Source: Streptomyces sp. A012304 (GTDB lineage: Bacteria; Actinomycetota; Actinomycetes; Streptomycetales; Streptomycetaceae). Taken from it: 64,000 nucleotides of DNA. The notes beneath the pieces were generated by a model. The model ran no database searches. It saw only the letters and a list, made by a program, of their open reading frames with translations, and was not told the DNA's origin. This document shows positions 32,982 through 41,251 of the stretch, one piece after another. Made by a program: the position numbers and the translations under genes. Position 1 is the stretch's first letter; each line of letters starts with the position of its first letter. The stretch is from assembly GCF_026008495.1 (NCBI RefSeq), contig NZ_BQUN01000004.1, positions 1-64,000 of the forward strand. Reading direction: 5' to 3'.

Positions 32982-33674
32982 GGCGCGCGGGCAGGAGGCC
33001 GTGGCGGCCTGGGTGAGCAGCACGTGCATGCGCTCGGTGAGCTGCCCGACGTCGTCCGCTGGCGCGTGGAAGGGCAGGCGTACGTCGCCGTGGGCGCGGG
33101 TGCGCTCGATGCGCAGCGTCAGACCGTGCCGGTCGACGGCGAGCGGCTGGACGCGGACGACGCCGTGCAGGCTGTCGCGCTGGACGAGCCGGGTGAGACG
33201 CTCCACCGCGTCGGGGTGGGCGTCCGCGAGGTGGGTGAGGAGCTGGGCCTCGGCGGTGGCGAGCGGGTCGGGTGCGGCCGCGGCGAACTCGTCGAGGTCG
33301 ACGACGACCGCGCCGGAGGGTTGTTTGAGCACGACGCGGGTGGCGTGGAAGGCGAGGCTGCCGTCCTCGGGGGTGAACCAGCCGGCGAGCCACAGCCGGG
33401 CCCGGATGCGGTTGCGGACGGGCACGGGGGCGACGTCCGCGAACTCCAGCACGGCGGACGGCTCTCCTCGGGGGGCGCAGATGGCCGCCGTGAGCAGGGT
33501 GCTGTCCTCCGGCACCCGGAGGAGCACCCGTCCGTCCTCGTCGACGGTGTGCGCGCCGACGAACTCCTCGCGGCCGCCGCCCGCGGTCACCGCGCAGGAC
33601 CACGCGGCGGCGAGCACCGACCGGGCCCGCTCGGCCGCGGCAGGCGCGGCCGTCCAGCTGTGGCTGTCACCCAT
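32949..33674 (-). CDS. DUF2470 protein, probable haem-related, iron-box regulated
   Basis: A 241-residue protein with AGGAGG before the ATG at 33674. The N-terminal part resembles the split-barrel of HugZ/PPOX-like proteins and the C-terminal part the DUF2470 domain (LLTHLADAHPDAVERLTRLV, then VRVQPLAVDRHGLTLRIE). DUF2470 occurs in haem-utilisation proteins that bind or degrade haem. A 19-bp iron box lies 12-30 bp upstream of the start, so expression is very likely repressed by DmdR1/IdeR when iron is plentiful. A role in iron recovery from haem is the best inference. Confidence 0.78.
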   Translation of the reverse strand: MGDSHSWTAAPAAAERARSVLAAAWSCAVTAGGGREEFVGAHTVDEDGRVLLRVPEDSTLLTAAICAPRGEPSAVLEFADVAPVPVRNRIRARLWLAGWFTPEDGSLAFHATRVVLKQPSGAVVVDLDEFAAAAPDPLATAEAQLLTHLADAHPDAVERLTRLVQRDSLHGVVRVQPLAVDRHGLTLRIERTRAHGDVRLPFHAPADDVGQLTERMHVLLTQAATASCPRALHRQRADGDG

Positions 33675-33685
33675 CCCAGACCTCC

Positions 33686-33704
33686 TTAGGTAAGCCTTGC
33701 CTAA
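33686..33704. promoter_or_regulatory. DmdR1/IdeR iron box
   Basis: TTAGGTAAGCCTTGCCTAA is a 19-bp imperfect palindrome matching the actinobacterial iron-box consensus TTAGGTTAGGCTAACCTAA in most positions. It lies directly before the ribosome-binding site of the DUF2470 gene and overlaps the stop codon of the upstream gene by 4 bp. Confidence 0.8.
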
Positions 33705-34477
33705 CCTATCGGAGATTCGGGGCGACGCCAACCGTGGTGGCCACACCCGTCGTTCTCGGGCATCAGCCGCCACCCCTCGGGGGTGAAGGTGAAGGTGTCG
33801 TCCAGAGGGCCGTCCTCCCCGCAGCGCACCGCGAGCAGCACGGGTTCCGCGCGCTTCGGCGGCCATTCCCCCTCCGGTTCGGCGCCGTTGTGGAGGTGGA
33901 ACCAGACCGCCGGCTGCGCCGGGTCGGCCCCGAAGTAGCCGAGCGTCTTGCCGTAGAGAGGGTTGGTGCCGCCCAGCGTCAGGGCGGGCTCGCCGAACTC
34001 CGTGGTCACGTCCGACCAGGTGCGGTCCTCACCCGCCCAGGCCCGGGCCCGGTCACGCACCCGCGCGCAGGCGTCGGCGTCCAGGACACGGTCAGGCACC
34101 AGCCAGCCGCGCCCGCGCGCGAACTCCGCGTACACCGACGCCAGAGCGTCCTCCTGGACGCGGTGGCCGGGCGACATGTCCCGGAAGACTCCCCTCACGC
34201 CCGTGGCCCGGCCGGCGCGCTCCAGCCAGGTCCGCCACTGCCGTTCCCATGCCTCGGTGCCCTGCTCGACGAACGACAGATGCCGCAGGGCCGCCCACAG
34301 GGCCGGCTCGCCCCCGTACATGCCGAGCCGCCTCAGCATGCTGTTCACCTGCTCGACGAGGAAGGCACGGATCGCTTCGGACGAGGCGAGGGAGTCCGAG
34401 GAGACCTGGGACTCCGAGGAGACCTGGGAGTGCGACGAGGCCACAGGGTCCGGCGAGGCCGGAGCGGAGGAAGACAT
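33701..34477 (-). CDS. Conserved-type hypothetical protein with Ser-rich N-terminus
   Basis: A 258-residue protein with GGGGGAG 8 nt before the ATG. The first 35 residues are Ser-rich with a short tandem motif (SSESQVSSDSLASS). The rest is soluble and rich in Trp and Arg, with ALWAALRHLSFVEQGTEAWERQW and VWFHLHNGAEPEGEWPPKRAEPVLL. I do not recognise a named domain. It is downstream of the TetR gene by 23 bp and likely shares its transcript. Its 3' end holds part of the iron box for the next gene. Confidence 0.65.
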   Translation of the reverse strand: MSSSAPASPDPVASSHSQVSSESQVSSDSLASSEAIRAFLVEQVNSMLRRLGMYGGEPALWAALRHLSFVEQGTEAWERQWRTWLERAGRATGVRGVFRDMSPGHRVQEDALASVYAEFARGRGWLVPDRVLDADACARVRDRARAWAGEDRTWSDVTTEFGEPALTLGGTNPLYGKTLGYFGADPAQPAVWFHLHNGAEPEGEWPPKRAEPVLLAVRCGEDGPLDDTFTFTPEGWRLMPENDGCGHHGWRRPESPIG

Positions 34478-34500
34478 GCTCGATTCTCCCCCACCGCGGA

Positions 34501-35115
34501 TCACCCCGTGGGCGAAACGACCCCCAGCAGCGCCCGCGCGCACAGATCGCGCACCTGGTCCCGGGACAGCTCCGAGCCGCGCAGCCACTCCAGGCAGACC
34601 GCCGTCGTGAACGCCAGCCAGCCGCGCACCGCGAGGCGTACGTCGGGGCGTCGCTCGAAGAGCGGGCCGAACTCGGGGTCCGCGGCGAGGGCCGCCAGGA
34701 TCTGGCCCTCCTGCGCCGCCAGGGCCCGCTGGTAGACGCGGCGCACGGCCTGGTCGCCGGCCGCGTCGGCGCGGTGGAAGGCGCGGTAGCCGTGGGCGTG
34801 CTCGTGCACGTACTCCAGGAAGGTGTCCAGGCCGGCGGTGAGCTGTTCGCGCACGGGGACACCGGGCACGGCCGCCGTCATGCGCAGCATCCGCTCGCTC
34901 TCGCGCTCGACGACCGCCGCGAAGAAGTCCCGCTTGGTCGGGAAGTAGTGGTACAGCAGCCCCCGCGAGACCCCGGCGATCTCCGCGACCTGCTCGATCC
35001 ACACGTCGTCGTACGGGCGCTCCGAGAACAGCCGGGCGCCGACCGACAGCAGCTGTTCCCTGCGTTCCCCGGTGCTGAGGCGGCGCCGAGTGCGCCCGCC
35101 CTGGTTCGCGGCCAT
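34501..35115 (-). CDS. TetR-family transcriptional regulator
   Basis: A 204-residue protein with a standard TetR N-terminus: RREQLLSVGARLFSERPYDDVWIEQVAEIAGVSRGLLYHYFPTKRDFF, where GLLYHYFPTKRDF is the recognition helix and its cap. The ligand domain follows. It is divergent from the P450 gene, with 105 bp between starts, and a 9-bp inverted repeat plus related half sites lie in that gap. It probably represses the P450 gene and its own operon. The inducer is unknown. Confidence 0.9.
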   Translation of the reverse strand: MAANQGGRTRRRLSTGERREQLLSVGARLFSERPYDDVWIEQVAEIAGVSRGLLYHYFPTKRDFFAAVVERESERMLRMTAAVPGVPVREQLTAGLDTFLEYVHEHAHGYRAFHRADAAGDQAVRRVYQRALAAQEGQILAALAADPEFGPLFERRPDVRLAVRGWLAFTTAVCLEWLRGSELSRDQVRDLCARALLGVVSPTG

Positions 35116-35137
35116 GCCCGCACTTTACTTGACGTCG

Positions 35138-35175
35138 GTTCAACAGCGGGCCCAGACTGAGCGCGTTGTTGAACC
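35138..35175. promoter_or_regulatory. Inverted repeat between TetR and P450 genes
   Basis: GGTTCAACA (35138-35146) and TGTTGAACC (35167-35175) are exact inverted copies with 20 bp between. ACAAC follows at 35181. They could be two half sites on opposite DNA turns for the TetR protein. CTTGAC at 35129 overlaps the left side. Confidence 0.5.
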
Positions 35176-35220
35176 CGCGTACAACATGCTCGACCGGCCG
35201 CAGTCAAGGGAGATGGCGTC

Positions 35221-36729
35221 ATGGCGGAGACGACGACCGGGGCGACCTCGGCGGCGGCGGCGGTGCCGAAGGGCTTCCGCGGGGCCGAGCTGGGCTGGCC
35301 CGAACTGCACCGGATCCCGCATCCGCCGTACCGACTGCCGCTCCTCGGGGACGTGCTGGGCGTGAGCCGGAGCACGCCCGTGCAGGACTCGCTGCGGCAC
35401 GCCCGGCGGCTCGGGCCGATCTTCCGGCGCCGCGCGTTCGGCCGGGAGTTCGTGTTCGTGTGGGGCGCGCGGCTCGTCGCCGACCTGGCGGACGAGACGC
35501 GGTTCGCCAAGCATGTGGGGCTGGGCATCGCCAATCTGCGGCCGGTCGCCGGGGACGGGCTGTTCACGGCGTACAACCACGAGCCGAACTGGCAGTTGGC
35601 GCACGATGTGCTGGCGCCCGGGTTCAGCCGGGAGGCGATGGAGGCCTACCACCCGATGATGCTGGACGTCGCCGAGCGGCTCACCGGCCACTGGGACCGC
35701 GCGATGGCCGACGGACGGGCCGTGGACGTGCCCGGCGACATGACGAAGCTGACGCTGGAGACCATCGCGCGCACCGGCTTCGGCCACGACTTCGGGTCCT
35801 TCGAGCGCTCCCGGCCGCATCCCTTCGTGACGGCGATGGTGGGCACGCTCAGCCACGCGCAGCGGCTGAACACCGTGCCGTCGCCCCGGCTGCTGCCGCG
35901 GGCGGCGCGGCGCAACGCGGCCGACATCGCCTACCTCAACCGCACGGTCGACGACCTGGTCCGGGCCCGCCGTGCCGGCGCGGGCGGTCAGGGCGACCTG
36001 CTCGACCGGATGCTGGACACCGCCCATCCGAGCACCGGGGAACGCCTCTCGGCGCAGAACGTGCGCCGCCAGGTCATCACCTTCCTGGTCGCCGGACACG
36101 AGACCACCTCGGGCGCGCTCTCCTTCGCCCTGCACTACCTCGCCCGCCGCCCGGACGTCGCGGCCCGCGCCCGCGCCGAGGTGGACCAGGTGTGGGGGCG
36201 AACGGCGGTGCCCGGCTACGACCAGGTGGCCCGGCTCCGGTACGTGCGTCGGGTGCTGGACGAGTCGCTGCGGCTGTGGCCGACGGCGCCCGCGTTCGCC
36301 CGGGAGGCCCGCGAGGACACCGTGCTGGCCGGGGAGCACCCGATGCGGCGGGGCGCGTGGACGCTGGTGCTGACGCCGATGCTGCACCGCGACCCGCAGG
36401 TGTGGGGCGCCGACGCCGAACGCTTCGACCCGGACCGCTTCGAGGCCGGCGCGGTCCGTGCCCGGGCGCCGCACACCTTCAAGCCGTTCGGGACCGGCGC
36501 GCGGGCCTGCATCGGACGGCAGTTCGCGCTGCACGAGGCCACCCTCGTCCTGGGCCTGCTGCTGCGCCGCTACGAACTGCGCCCCGACCCCGCCTACCGG
36601 CTACGGGTCGCCGAGCGGCTGACCCTCATGCCGGAGGGCCTGCGCCTGCACCTGGACCGACGCGCCACCGCCACCGCCGAACCCACCGGCTCAGCCCTGC
36701 CCCGCCCAGTGCGCGGGACGGACGACTGA
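35221..36729 (+). CDS. Cytochrome P450, CYP102-like haem domain without reductase
   Basis: A 502-residue P450 with AAGGGAG before the ATG. The haem-binding loop [14 protein letters not shown] places the ligand at Cys430; the E-x-x-R pair is Glu348-Arg351 in ESLRLW; the I-helix oxygen motif is AGHETTSG. Length, the [11 protein letters not shown] start and FAREAREDT stretch resemble the fatty-acid-hydroxylating CYP102 haem domain. The fused reductase of CYP102 is missing; the protein ends shortly after the haem domain, so it must use separate ferredoxin or reductase partners. Expression is likely controlled by the divergent TetR protein. Confidence 0.9.
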   Translation: MAETTTGATSAAAAVPKGFRGAELGWPELHRIPHPPYRLPLLGDVLGVSRSTPVQDSLRHARRLGPIFRRRAFGREFVFVWGARLVADLADETRFAKHVGLGIANLRPVAGDGLFTAYNHEPNWQLAHDVLAPGFSREAMEAYHPMMLDVAERLTGHWDRAMADGRAVDVPGDMTKLTLETIARTGFGHDFGSFERSRPHPFVTAMVGTLSHAQRLNTVPSPRLLPRAARRNAADIAYLNRTVDDLVRARRAGAGGQGDLLDRMLDTAHPSTGERLSAQNVRRQVITFLVAGHETTSGALSFALHYLARRPDVAARARAEVDQVWGRTAVPGYDQVARLRYVRRVLDESLRLWPTAPAFAREAREDTVLAGEHPMRRGAWTLVLTPMLHRDPQVWGADAERFDPDRFEAGAVRARAPHTFKPFGTGARACIGRQFALHEATLVLGLLLRRYELRPDPAYRLRVAERLTLMPEGLRLHLDRRATATAEPTGSALPRPVRGTDD

Positions 36730-37521
36730 CCCGGGCAGTCGGGTGCCGGCGGTCCCCCGGGCCGCGGCGAGTTGGGGCTGGGTCAGGAAGAAGGCGTCTG
36801 TCAGGTCCGCGTCGGTGAGGTCGGCGTCGCGCAGGTCGGCGCCGATGAGGTCCGCGCCGCGCAGATCGGCGCCGGTGAGGTCGGCCGCGATCAGGTAGGC
36901 GCCCCGCAGGTTCGCCCCGCGCAGGTTCGCCCCCTTGAGGCGGGCGCCCATCAGGTCCGCGCCCCGGCGTTCCTTCTTGCGTCCGGGTATACCGGCCCGC
37001 ACCAGCTCGCTGGTCCTCAGCAGCAGGACGTTGACCTCCTGCCGGTGGGCGGGCACGTCCAGCGCGACGAGTTCCCCGGGGCCCAGCCGGGTGAGCGCCT
37101 CGGTCCGCTCCAGCGCGCGGCGCAGCTCTCCGTGGACGGGGCGGGCGGCGGGCAGGGTGAGCGCCTCGGTGAGGTACCACAGCAGCTCGTGGAGCTGGCG
37201 GACGACCGGGAAGACCTCGGCCATACGCCGGCTGTGTTCGGGTCCACCGGTGCGCCGGTCCCGGCCGCCGAAGGTGACCTGGGAGACCTTCTGGCCCGCG
37301 CCGAAGCAGTCGTAGACGGTGCAGCCGGTGAAGCCCTTCTCGCGCAGCCGGGTGTGGATGCCGCAGCGGTGGTCCTCGCGCAGGTTGGGGCACGGCGTGC
37401 CGGCCGGCTTGTCGAGCGCGAAGTCCGCCGACCGGGCGAACGGCAGGGCCACGCAGCACAGCCCGAAGCAGTTCTCGCAGTCGCCGCGCAGGCCGTCCCG
37501 GTCCACCTTCTGTTCTCGCAT
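36691..37521 (-). CDS. Cys-cluster (YkgJ-like) and pentapeptide-repeat fusion protein
   Basis: A 276-residue protein. The N-terminal 70 residues hold a Cys cluster typical of YkgJ-type metal-binding proteins: [24 protein letters not shown] and [10 protein letters not shown] helical middle follows (about 75-185). The C-terminal part has about twelve pentapeptide repeats of the A(D/N)LxG type ([19 protein letters not shown] and onwards), forming a right-handed square beta-helix. The stop overlaps the P450 gene by 39 bp on the other strand. Pentapeptide proteins can mimic DNA and protect gyrase, but no such role can be claimed here. Confidence 0.85.
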   Translation of the reverse strand: MREQKVDRDGLRGDCENCFGLCCVALPFARSADFALDKPAGTPCPNLREDHRCGIHTRLREKGFTGCTVYDCFGAGQKVSQVTFGGRDRRTGGPEHSRRMAEVFPVVRQLHELLWYLTEALTLPAARPVHGELRRALERTEALTRLGPGELVALDVPAHRQEVNVLLLRTSELVRAGIPGRKKERRGADLMGARLKGANLRGANLRGAYLIAADLTGADLRGADLIGADLRDADLTDADLTDAFFLTQPQLAAARGTAGTRLPGSVVRPAHWAGQG

Positions 37522-37703
37522 TCCGTCCACCTTACTGACCTGCGGTCACGGCGCGGACATCCCAGTGGTCCCCGTCCGGGAGAAAAACTCACCGCTGAGT
37601 TTCCGCTCCTGTGGGGGTCCTCTCATCCAACGGAAAACAACGTCGGCTATCACGGAGTCAGGAGCCGGCAGCGGCCACGAGCCGACGGACCGAGGAGTGC
37701 CAC

Positions 37704-37904
37704 ATGTGCAGTCACCAGCCCCCGTGCCCGACCACGGAAAGCGCCGACGGTCACACGGCCGTCGTCGTCACGGCCCACCCCGAACAGGGGTGGAGCCTGC
37801 TGTGCGACGGGACCGTCGTCTTCGACGACACCGGTGAACTCCTGCCGGACGGACGGGTGGTGGACCCCCACCGGGCCCCAGGCCCACCCGCCGTCGCCGT
37901 CTGA
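37704..37904 (+). CDS. DUF5999 small protein
   Basis: A 66-residue protein with GAGGAG 6 nt before the ATG. It starts MCSHQPPCP (two Cys and a His, possibly a metal site) and contains HPEQGWSLLCDGTVVFDDTGELLPDG, the conserved core of DUF5999, which is found across Streptomyces. Function is unknown. It stands alone between divergently and convergently oriented neighbours. Confidence 0.82.
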   Translation: MCSHQPPCPTTESADGHTAVVVTAHPEQGWSLLCDGTVVFDDTGELLPDGRVVDPHRAPGPPAVAV

Positions 37905-37965
37905 TCCACGTCGTCCGATCCGCGCTGTCTCGTCCGCGCGGGCCCGGTCGGGCCGTCCGGTGTCC

Positions 37966-38709
37966 CTAGCGGCCGAACAGTTCGAACGCCACGGCGGGCC
38001 GGCCGCCGAACCGCTCCCCCACCGACCGGGCCGCCCCGGTCAGGAAGCTGCGCGCGTAGGCCTCGGGTTCCTCGTCGGTCAACGCCTCGATGTACGCGCG
38101 GTGTTCCAGCAGCGAGGCCACCGCGCGCTCCAGGCCGGCCGTCGCGTCCACGGCGTGGGTGGGGGTGGCCGATCCGGCGACGGCGACCCACCGCACCCCG
38201 TTCCAGGGTTCGAGCCCCTGCTCGGCGAGTTCCGGGAAGATCCAGCGGTTGCCGGCGTCCCCGGCCGCGTCCAGCGTGGCGCGGCCGACGGCCACGTGGT
38301 CGGGCGTGTTCCAGGCGACGCCGTCCCAGGTGTCGCGGTGGTTGAGGGTGATGACGAGTTCGGGGCGGTGACGGCGGATCGCGGCGGCGATGTCCCGGCG
38401 CAGGGCGGTGCCGTACTCGATCACGCCGTCCCGGTGGTCGAGGAACTCCACGGTGGAGACGCCGACGACGGCGGCGCTCGCCCGCTGTTCGCGCTCGCGC
38501 AGCGGTCCGCACTCGGCGGGCGGGATCGTGTCGATGCCCGCCTCGCCGCGGGTCGCCAGCACATAGGCGATCTCCCGGCCGGCGTCGGTCCAGGCGGCGA
38601 CGGCCGCGGAACAGCCGTACTCCAGGTCATCGGGATGGGCGACGACGGCGAGGGCGCGCCGCCAGTCCTCCGGCATGGGGGTGAGCTGAGGAAGCGTCGG
38701 CTCGGTCAT
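37966..38709 (-). CDS. PIG-L family deacetylase
   Basis: A 247-residue zinc hydrolase of the PIG-L/LmbE family. The metal site is VVAHPDDLEYG at residue about 22, with the third ligand His in WNTPDHVAVGR. Relatives remove acetyl groups from GlcNAc derivatives; MshB and Mca act on mycothiol precursors and conjugates in actinomycetes. This protein is shorter than MshB (about 290 residues), so it is more likely a paralogue acting on a GlcNAc-containing metabolite. The start ATG lacks a strong ribosome-binding site. Confidence 0.87.
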   Translation of the reverse strand: MTEPTLPQLTPMPEDWRRALAVVAHPDDLEYGCSAAVAAWTDAGREIAYVLATRGEAGIDTIPPAECGPLREREQRASAAVVGVSTVEFLDHRDGVIEYGTALRRDIAAAIRRHRPELVITLNHRDTWDGVAWNTPDHVAVGRATLDAAGDAGNRWIFPELAEQGLEPWNGVRWVAVAGSATPTHAVDATAGLERAVASLLEHRAYIEALTDEEPEAYARSFLTGAARSVGERFGGRPAVAFELFGR

Positions 38710-38746
38710 GCCCGCAGACTAGTCGTCGCCCCTCCCCCGCACCGGC

Positions 38747-40048
38747 TCAGGCCTCGTCTCGGGTCAGCGCCAGCAGCCGGTCCAGGACCCGGGGCCCGGC
38801 GGCGCGCAGCCCGTCGTGTTCGTACTCGTCGGTGACCCAGGTGCGCAGGCCGCGGACGGCGCGGGCGGTGCGCAGGGAGTGGGCGGTGTCGACGTACAGG
38901 TCGTCGTGGTAGATCGCCGCCGCGACCGGGACCTCGTTGGCGGCGAGGCGGGCGGGGTCGTACAGGGGCGTCCAGTCGGTGCGGGCGGCCAGCAGGTGGG
39001 CGGTCTCGCGCAGCGGGCGCAGTGCCGGGTCGCAGTCGAACGTCCAGGGGTGGACGGTCTCGCCGGTCAGCGGCAGCGGTCCGTCGCCGGTGAGCGCTCT
39101 GGCCGCGTCGAACGAGGGGAACTCGGCGCGCACCCGCTCGGCCGACCAGGCGGTGGGCCGGGCGTCCTGGGCGTAGATCGCCTCGTGGACGAGGGCGTAC
39201 AGGGGGTGTCCGGCGTACGAGAGGTGGCCCTGGATCTGCTCCTGGAAGGCGTCGGAGAGCGCCGGGCCGCGCGGGGTGGGGACGAAGGCGTCCTCCAGGA
39301 GGTGGTGCAGCCGGTGGCTGCCCTCGCTGCCGCCGAGGAGGATGCCGAGGCTCTGGAAGGCCTCCACGGTCAGGCGGTAGCCGTTCGGCAGGGTCACCTC
39401 GTGCTGGAGCAGGTGGTCGGCGATCCGGCGGGCGCGTTCGACGTCCTGGGGGTAACGGGCGTAGTGCGCGGCGGTCTTGCGTTCCATGCGCGGGTAGGCG
39501 GCGCGGTAGACGTCGTCGGCGTGGGCGTCCAGGGAGGGCAGGCCGCCGGTGATCACGGCGGCGGCCAGGCCCTCGGGGGCCAGGGAGAGGTAGGTGACCG
39601 TGCAGAAGCCGCCGAAGCTCTGGCCGAGGACGGTCCAGGGGGCGCCGCCGGTGACCTGGCGGCGCGCCAGCTCGCAGTCGCGGACGATGGAGTCGGCGCG
39701 GAAGCGGGTGAGGTGGTCGGCCTGCTCGGCGGGGCCGCCGCGCAGCGGGAGTGTCTGCCGGTTGTCGGGTGTGGAGTGGCCGGTGCCGCGCTGGTCGAGC
39801 AGCAGCACCCGGTACTCCTTCAGGGCGCGGCCCAGCCAGGCCTGCCGGCCGACGAACCGGTTGGCGCCGAAACCGGGGCCACCCTGGAGGTAGAGCAGCC
39901 ACGGCAGGTCCTGGCCGGCCTTGTCGCTCGCGACGACCTCACGGGCGTACAGCTCGATCGTCTCCCCGGACGGGTCGGCGTGGTCGAGGGGCACGGTGAA
40001 GCGGCGGTCGGTGAGGACGACGCCGGGCTGGCGGTAGCTGAGGGACAA
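38747..40048 (-). CDS. Alpha/beta hydrolase, S33 prolyl-aminopeptidase-like
   Basis: A 433-residue protein. The TTG at 40048 has GGGAG 6 nt upstream, giving TTG-TCC-CTC as the start. It carries the S33 oxyanion motif GGPGFG, the nucleophile elbow GQSFGGF, LDQRGTGHST after the first strands, and a large cap. The length fits proline iminopeptidase-type enzymes of the long form. The catalytic Asp and His are expected late in the protein (VPVAAAIYHDDLYVD and EYEHDGL are candidates). It is cytoplasmic by the lack of a signal peptide. It follows the LacI gene on the same strand and may be read through from the rhamnose operon. Confidence 0.85.
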   Translation of the reverse strand: MSLSYRQPGVVLTDRRFTVPLDHADPSGETIELYAREVVASDKAGQDLPWLLYLQGGPGFGANRFVGRQAWLGRALKEYRVLLLDQRGTGHSTPDNRQTLPLRGGPAEQADHLTRFRADSIVRDCELARRQVTGGAPWTVLGQSFGGFCTVTYLSLAPEGLAAAVITGGLPSLDAHADDVYRAAYPRMERKTAAHYARYPQDVERARRIADHLLQHEVTLPNGYRLTVEAFQSLGILLGGSEGSHRLHHLLEDAFVPTPRGPALSDAFQEQIQGHLSYAGHPLYALVHEAIYAQDARPTAWSAERVRAEFPSFDAARALTGDGPLPLTGETVHPWTFDCDPALRPLRETAHLLAARTDWTPLYDPARLAANEVPVAAAIYHDDLYVDTAHSLRTARAVRGLRTWVTDEYEHDGLRAAGPRVLDRLLALTRDEA

Positions 40049-40152
40049 CGGGGCTCCCGGGGGCGGTCGGTGCGCGGGCCGCGTCCCAGTTCAGCACAGG
40101 TCGGGCAGCCGGCCGCGGAGCCCGAGCGTGACGGACGCCGCCGAAGGCGGGA

Positions 40153-41172
40153 TCAGCGCGCCGACAGGCTGGAGCGCCGCACCACCAGCTCCGGCTGGAG
40201 CACCACCCTGCGGTGTTCGTGCCGGCCCGCGTTCTCCTCCGTCTCCTCCAGCAGCAGTTCGGCGGCGAGGGCCCCCATGGTCACGGCGGGCTGGCGCACC
40301 GAGGTGAGGGGGACGGCCGCGGCGGCGGCGAACTCGATGTCGTCGTAGCCGACGATCGCGAGGTCGTCGGGGACGGTGACGCCGGCCGCGTACATGGCCT
40401 GAAGGACGCCGAGGGCGAGCAGGTCGTTGGCGCAGAACACGGCGGTGGGGCGGTCGGCGAGGCCGAGCAGGCGGGCACCGGCGTCCCGGCCGGCGGCCAC
40501 GTCGAGCCGCTCGGTGGGCAGCTCGCGCAGCGCGTCGGGGCCGAGGCCCGCCTCCGCGAGGGCGTTCAGGGCGCCGGTGCGGCGGTCGCGGACCTGGGTG
40601 AAGCCGGGCGGGCCGCTGACATAGGCGATCGAGCGGTGTCCGGCGTCGACCAGATGGCGTACGGCGAGGGCGCCGCCGGCCACGTCGTCGACGGAGACGG
40701 AGCACTCGCTGGTGCCCTCGGCGACCCGGTCGACCAGCACGAAGGGGATGCCGTGCCGGCGGAAGGAGTCGATGTTGCGGCCGGTCGCGTCGGCCGGGGT
40801 GAGCAGCACGCCGCGCACCCGCTGCTCGGCGAAGAGGGCGAGGTACTCGGCCTCCTCACCGACGCTCTCGGCGCTGTTGCAGACCATCACGCCGAGCCCG
40901 GCGTCACGGGCCGCCCGCTCGGCGCCCCGGGCGACGTCCACGAAGAAGGGGTTGCCCATGTCGAGGACGAGCAGCCCCATGATCCGGCTGCGGCCCGCGC
41001 GCAGTTGGCGTGCCGACTCGCTGCGGACGTAACCGAGCCGGTCTATGGCGGACAGCACGCGGGCCCGGGTCTCCGTGGCGACGGTGTCCGGGCGGTTGAT
41101 GACGTTGGACACCGTGCCGACGGAGACTCCGGCGGCACGGGCGACGTCCTTGATACCCACCGACTGGGCCAT
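40153..41172 (-). CDS. LacI-family regulator of the rhamnose locus
   Basis: A 339-residue protein with GGAGG before the ATG at 41172. The LacI headpiece is GIKDVARAAGVSVGTVSNVINRPDTV, the hinge helix RSESARQLRAGRSRIMGLLV, and the effector domain ends IVGYDDIEFAAAAAVPLTSVRQP. It is the last gene of the minus-strand operon that contains the rhamnose importer, mutarotase and propeller protein, and is therefore likely autoregulated. Two LacI-type palindromes lie in the divergent promoter region at 47805 and 47971. L-rhamnose or a phosphorylated pathway intermediate is the expected inducer. Confidence 0.88.
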   Translation of the reverse strand: MAQSVGIKDVARAAGVSVGTVSNVINRPDTVATETRARVLSAIDRLGYVRSESARQLRAGRSRIMGLLVLDMGNPFFVDVARGAERAARDAGLGVMVCNSAESVGEEAEYLALFAEQRVRGVLLTPADATGRNIDSFRRHGIPFVLVDRVAEGTSECSVSVDDVAGGALAVRHLVDAGHRSIAYVSGPPGFTQVRDRRTGALNALAEAGLGPDALRELPTERLDVAAGRDAGARLLGLADRPTAVFCANDLLALGVLQAMYAAGVTVPDDLAIVGYDDIEFAAAAAVPLTSVRQPAVTMGALAAELLLEETEENAGRHEHRRVVLQPELVVRRSSLSAR

Positions 41173-41251
41173 CAGGCGAGGACCTCCAGGTGAACGAGGG
41201 GCGGCGGGCGAGGCCTTCACATTACCGTCATCCCGCCGCACTCCAGACCGG

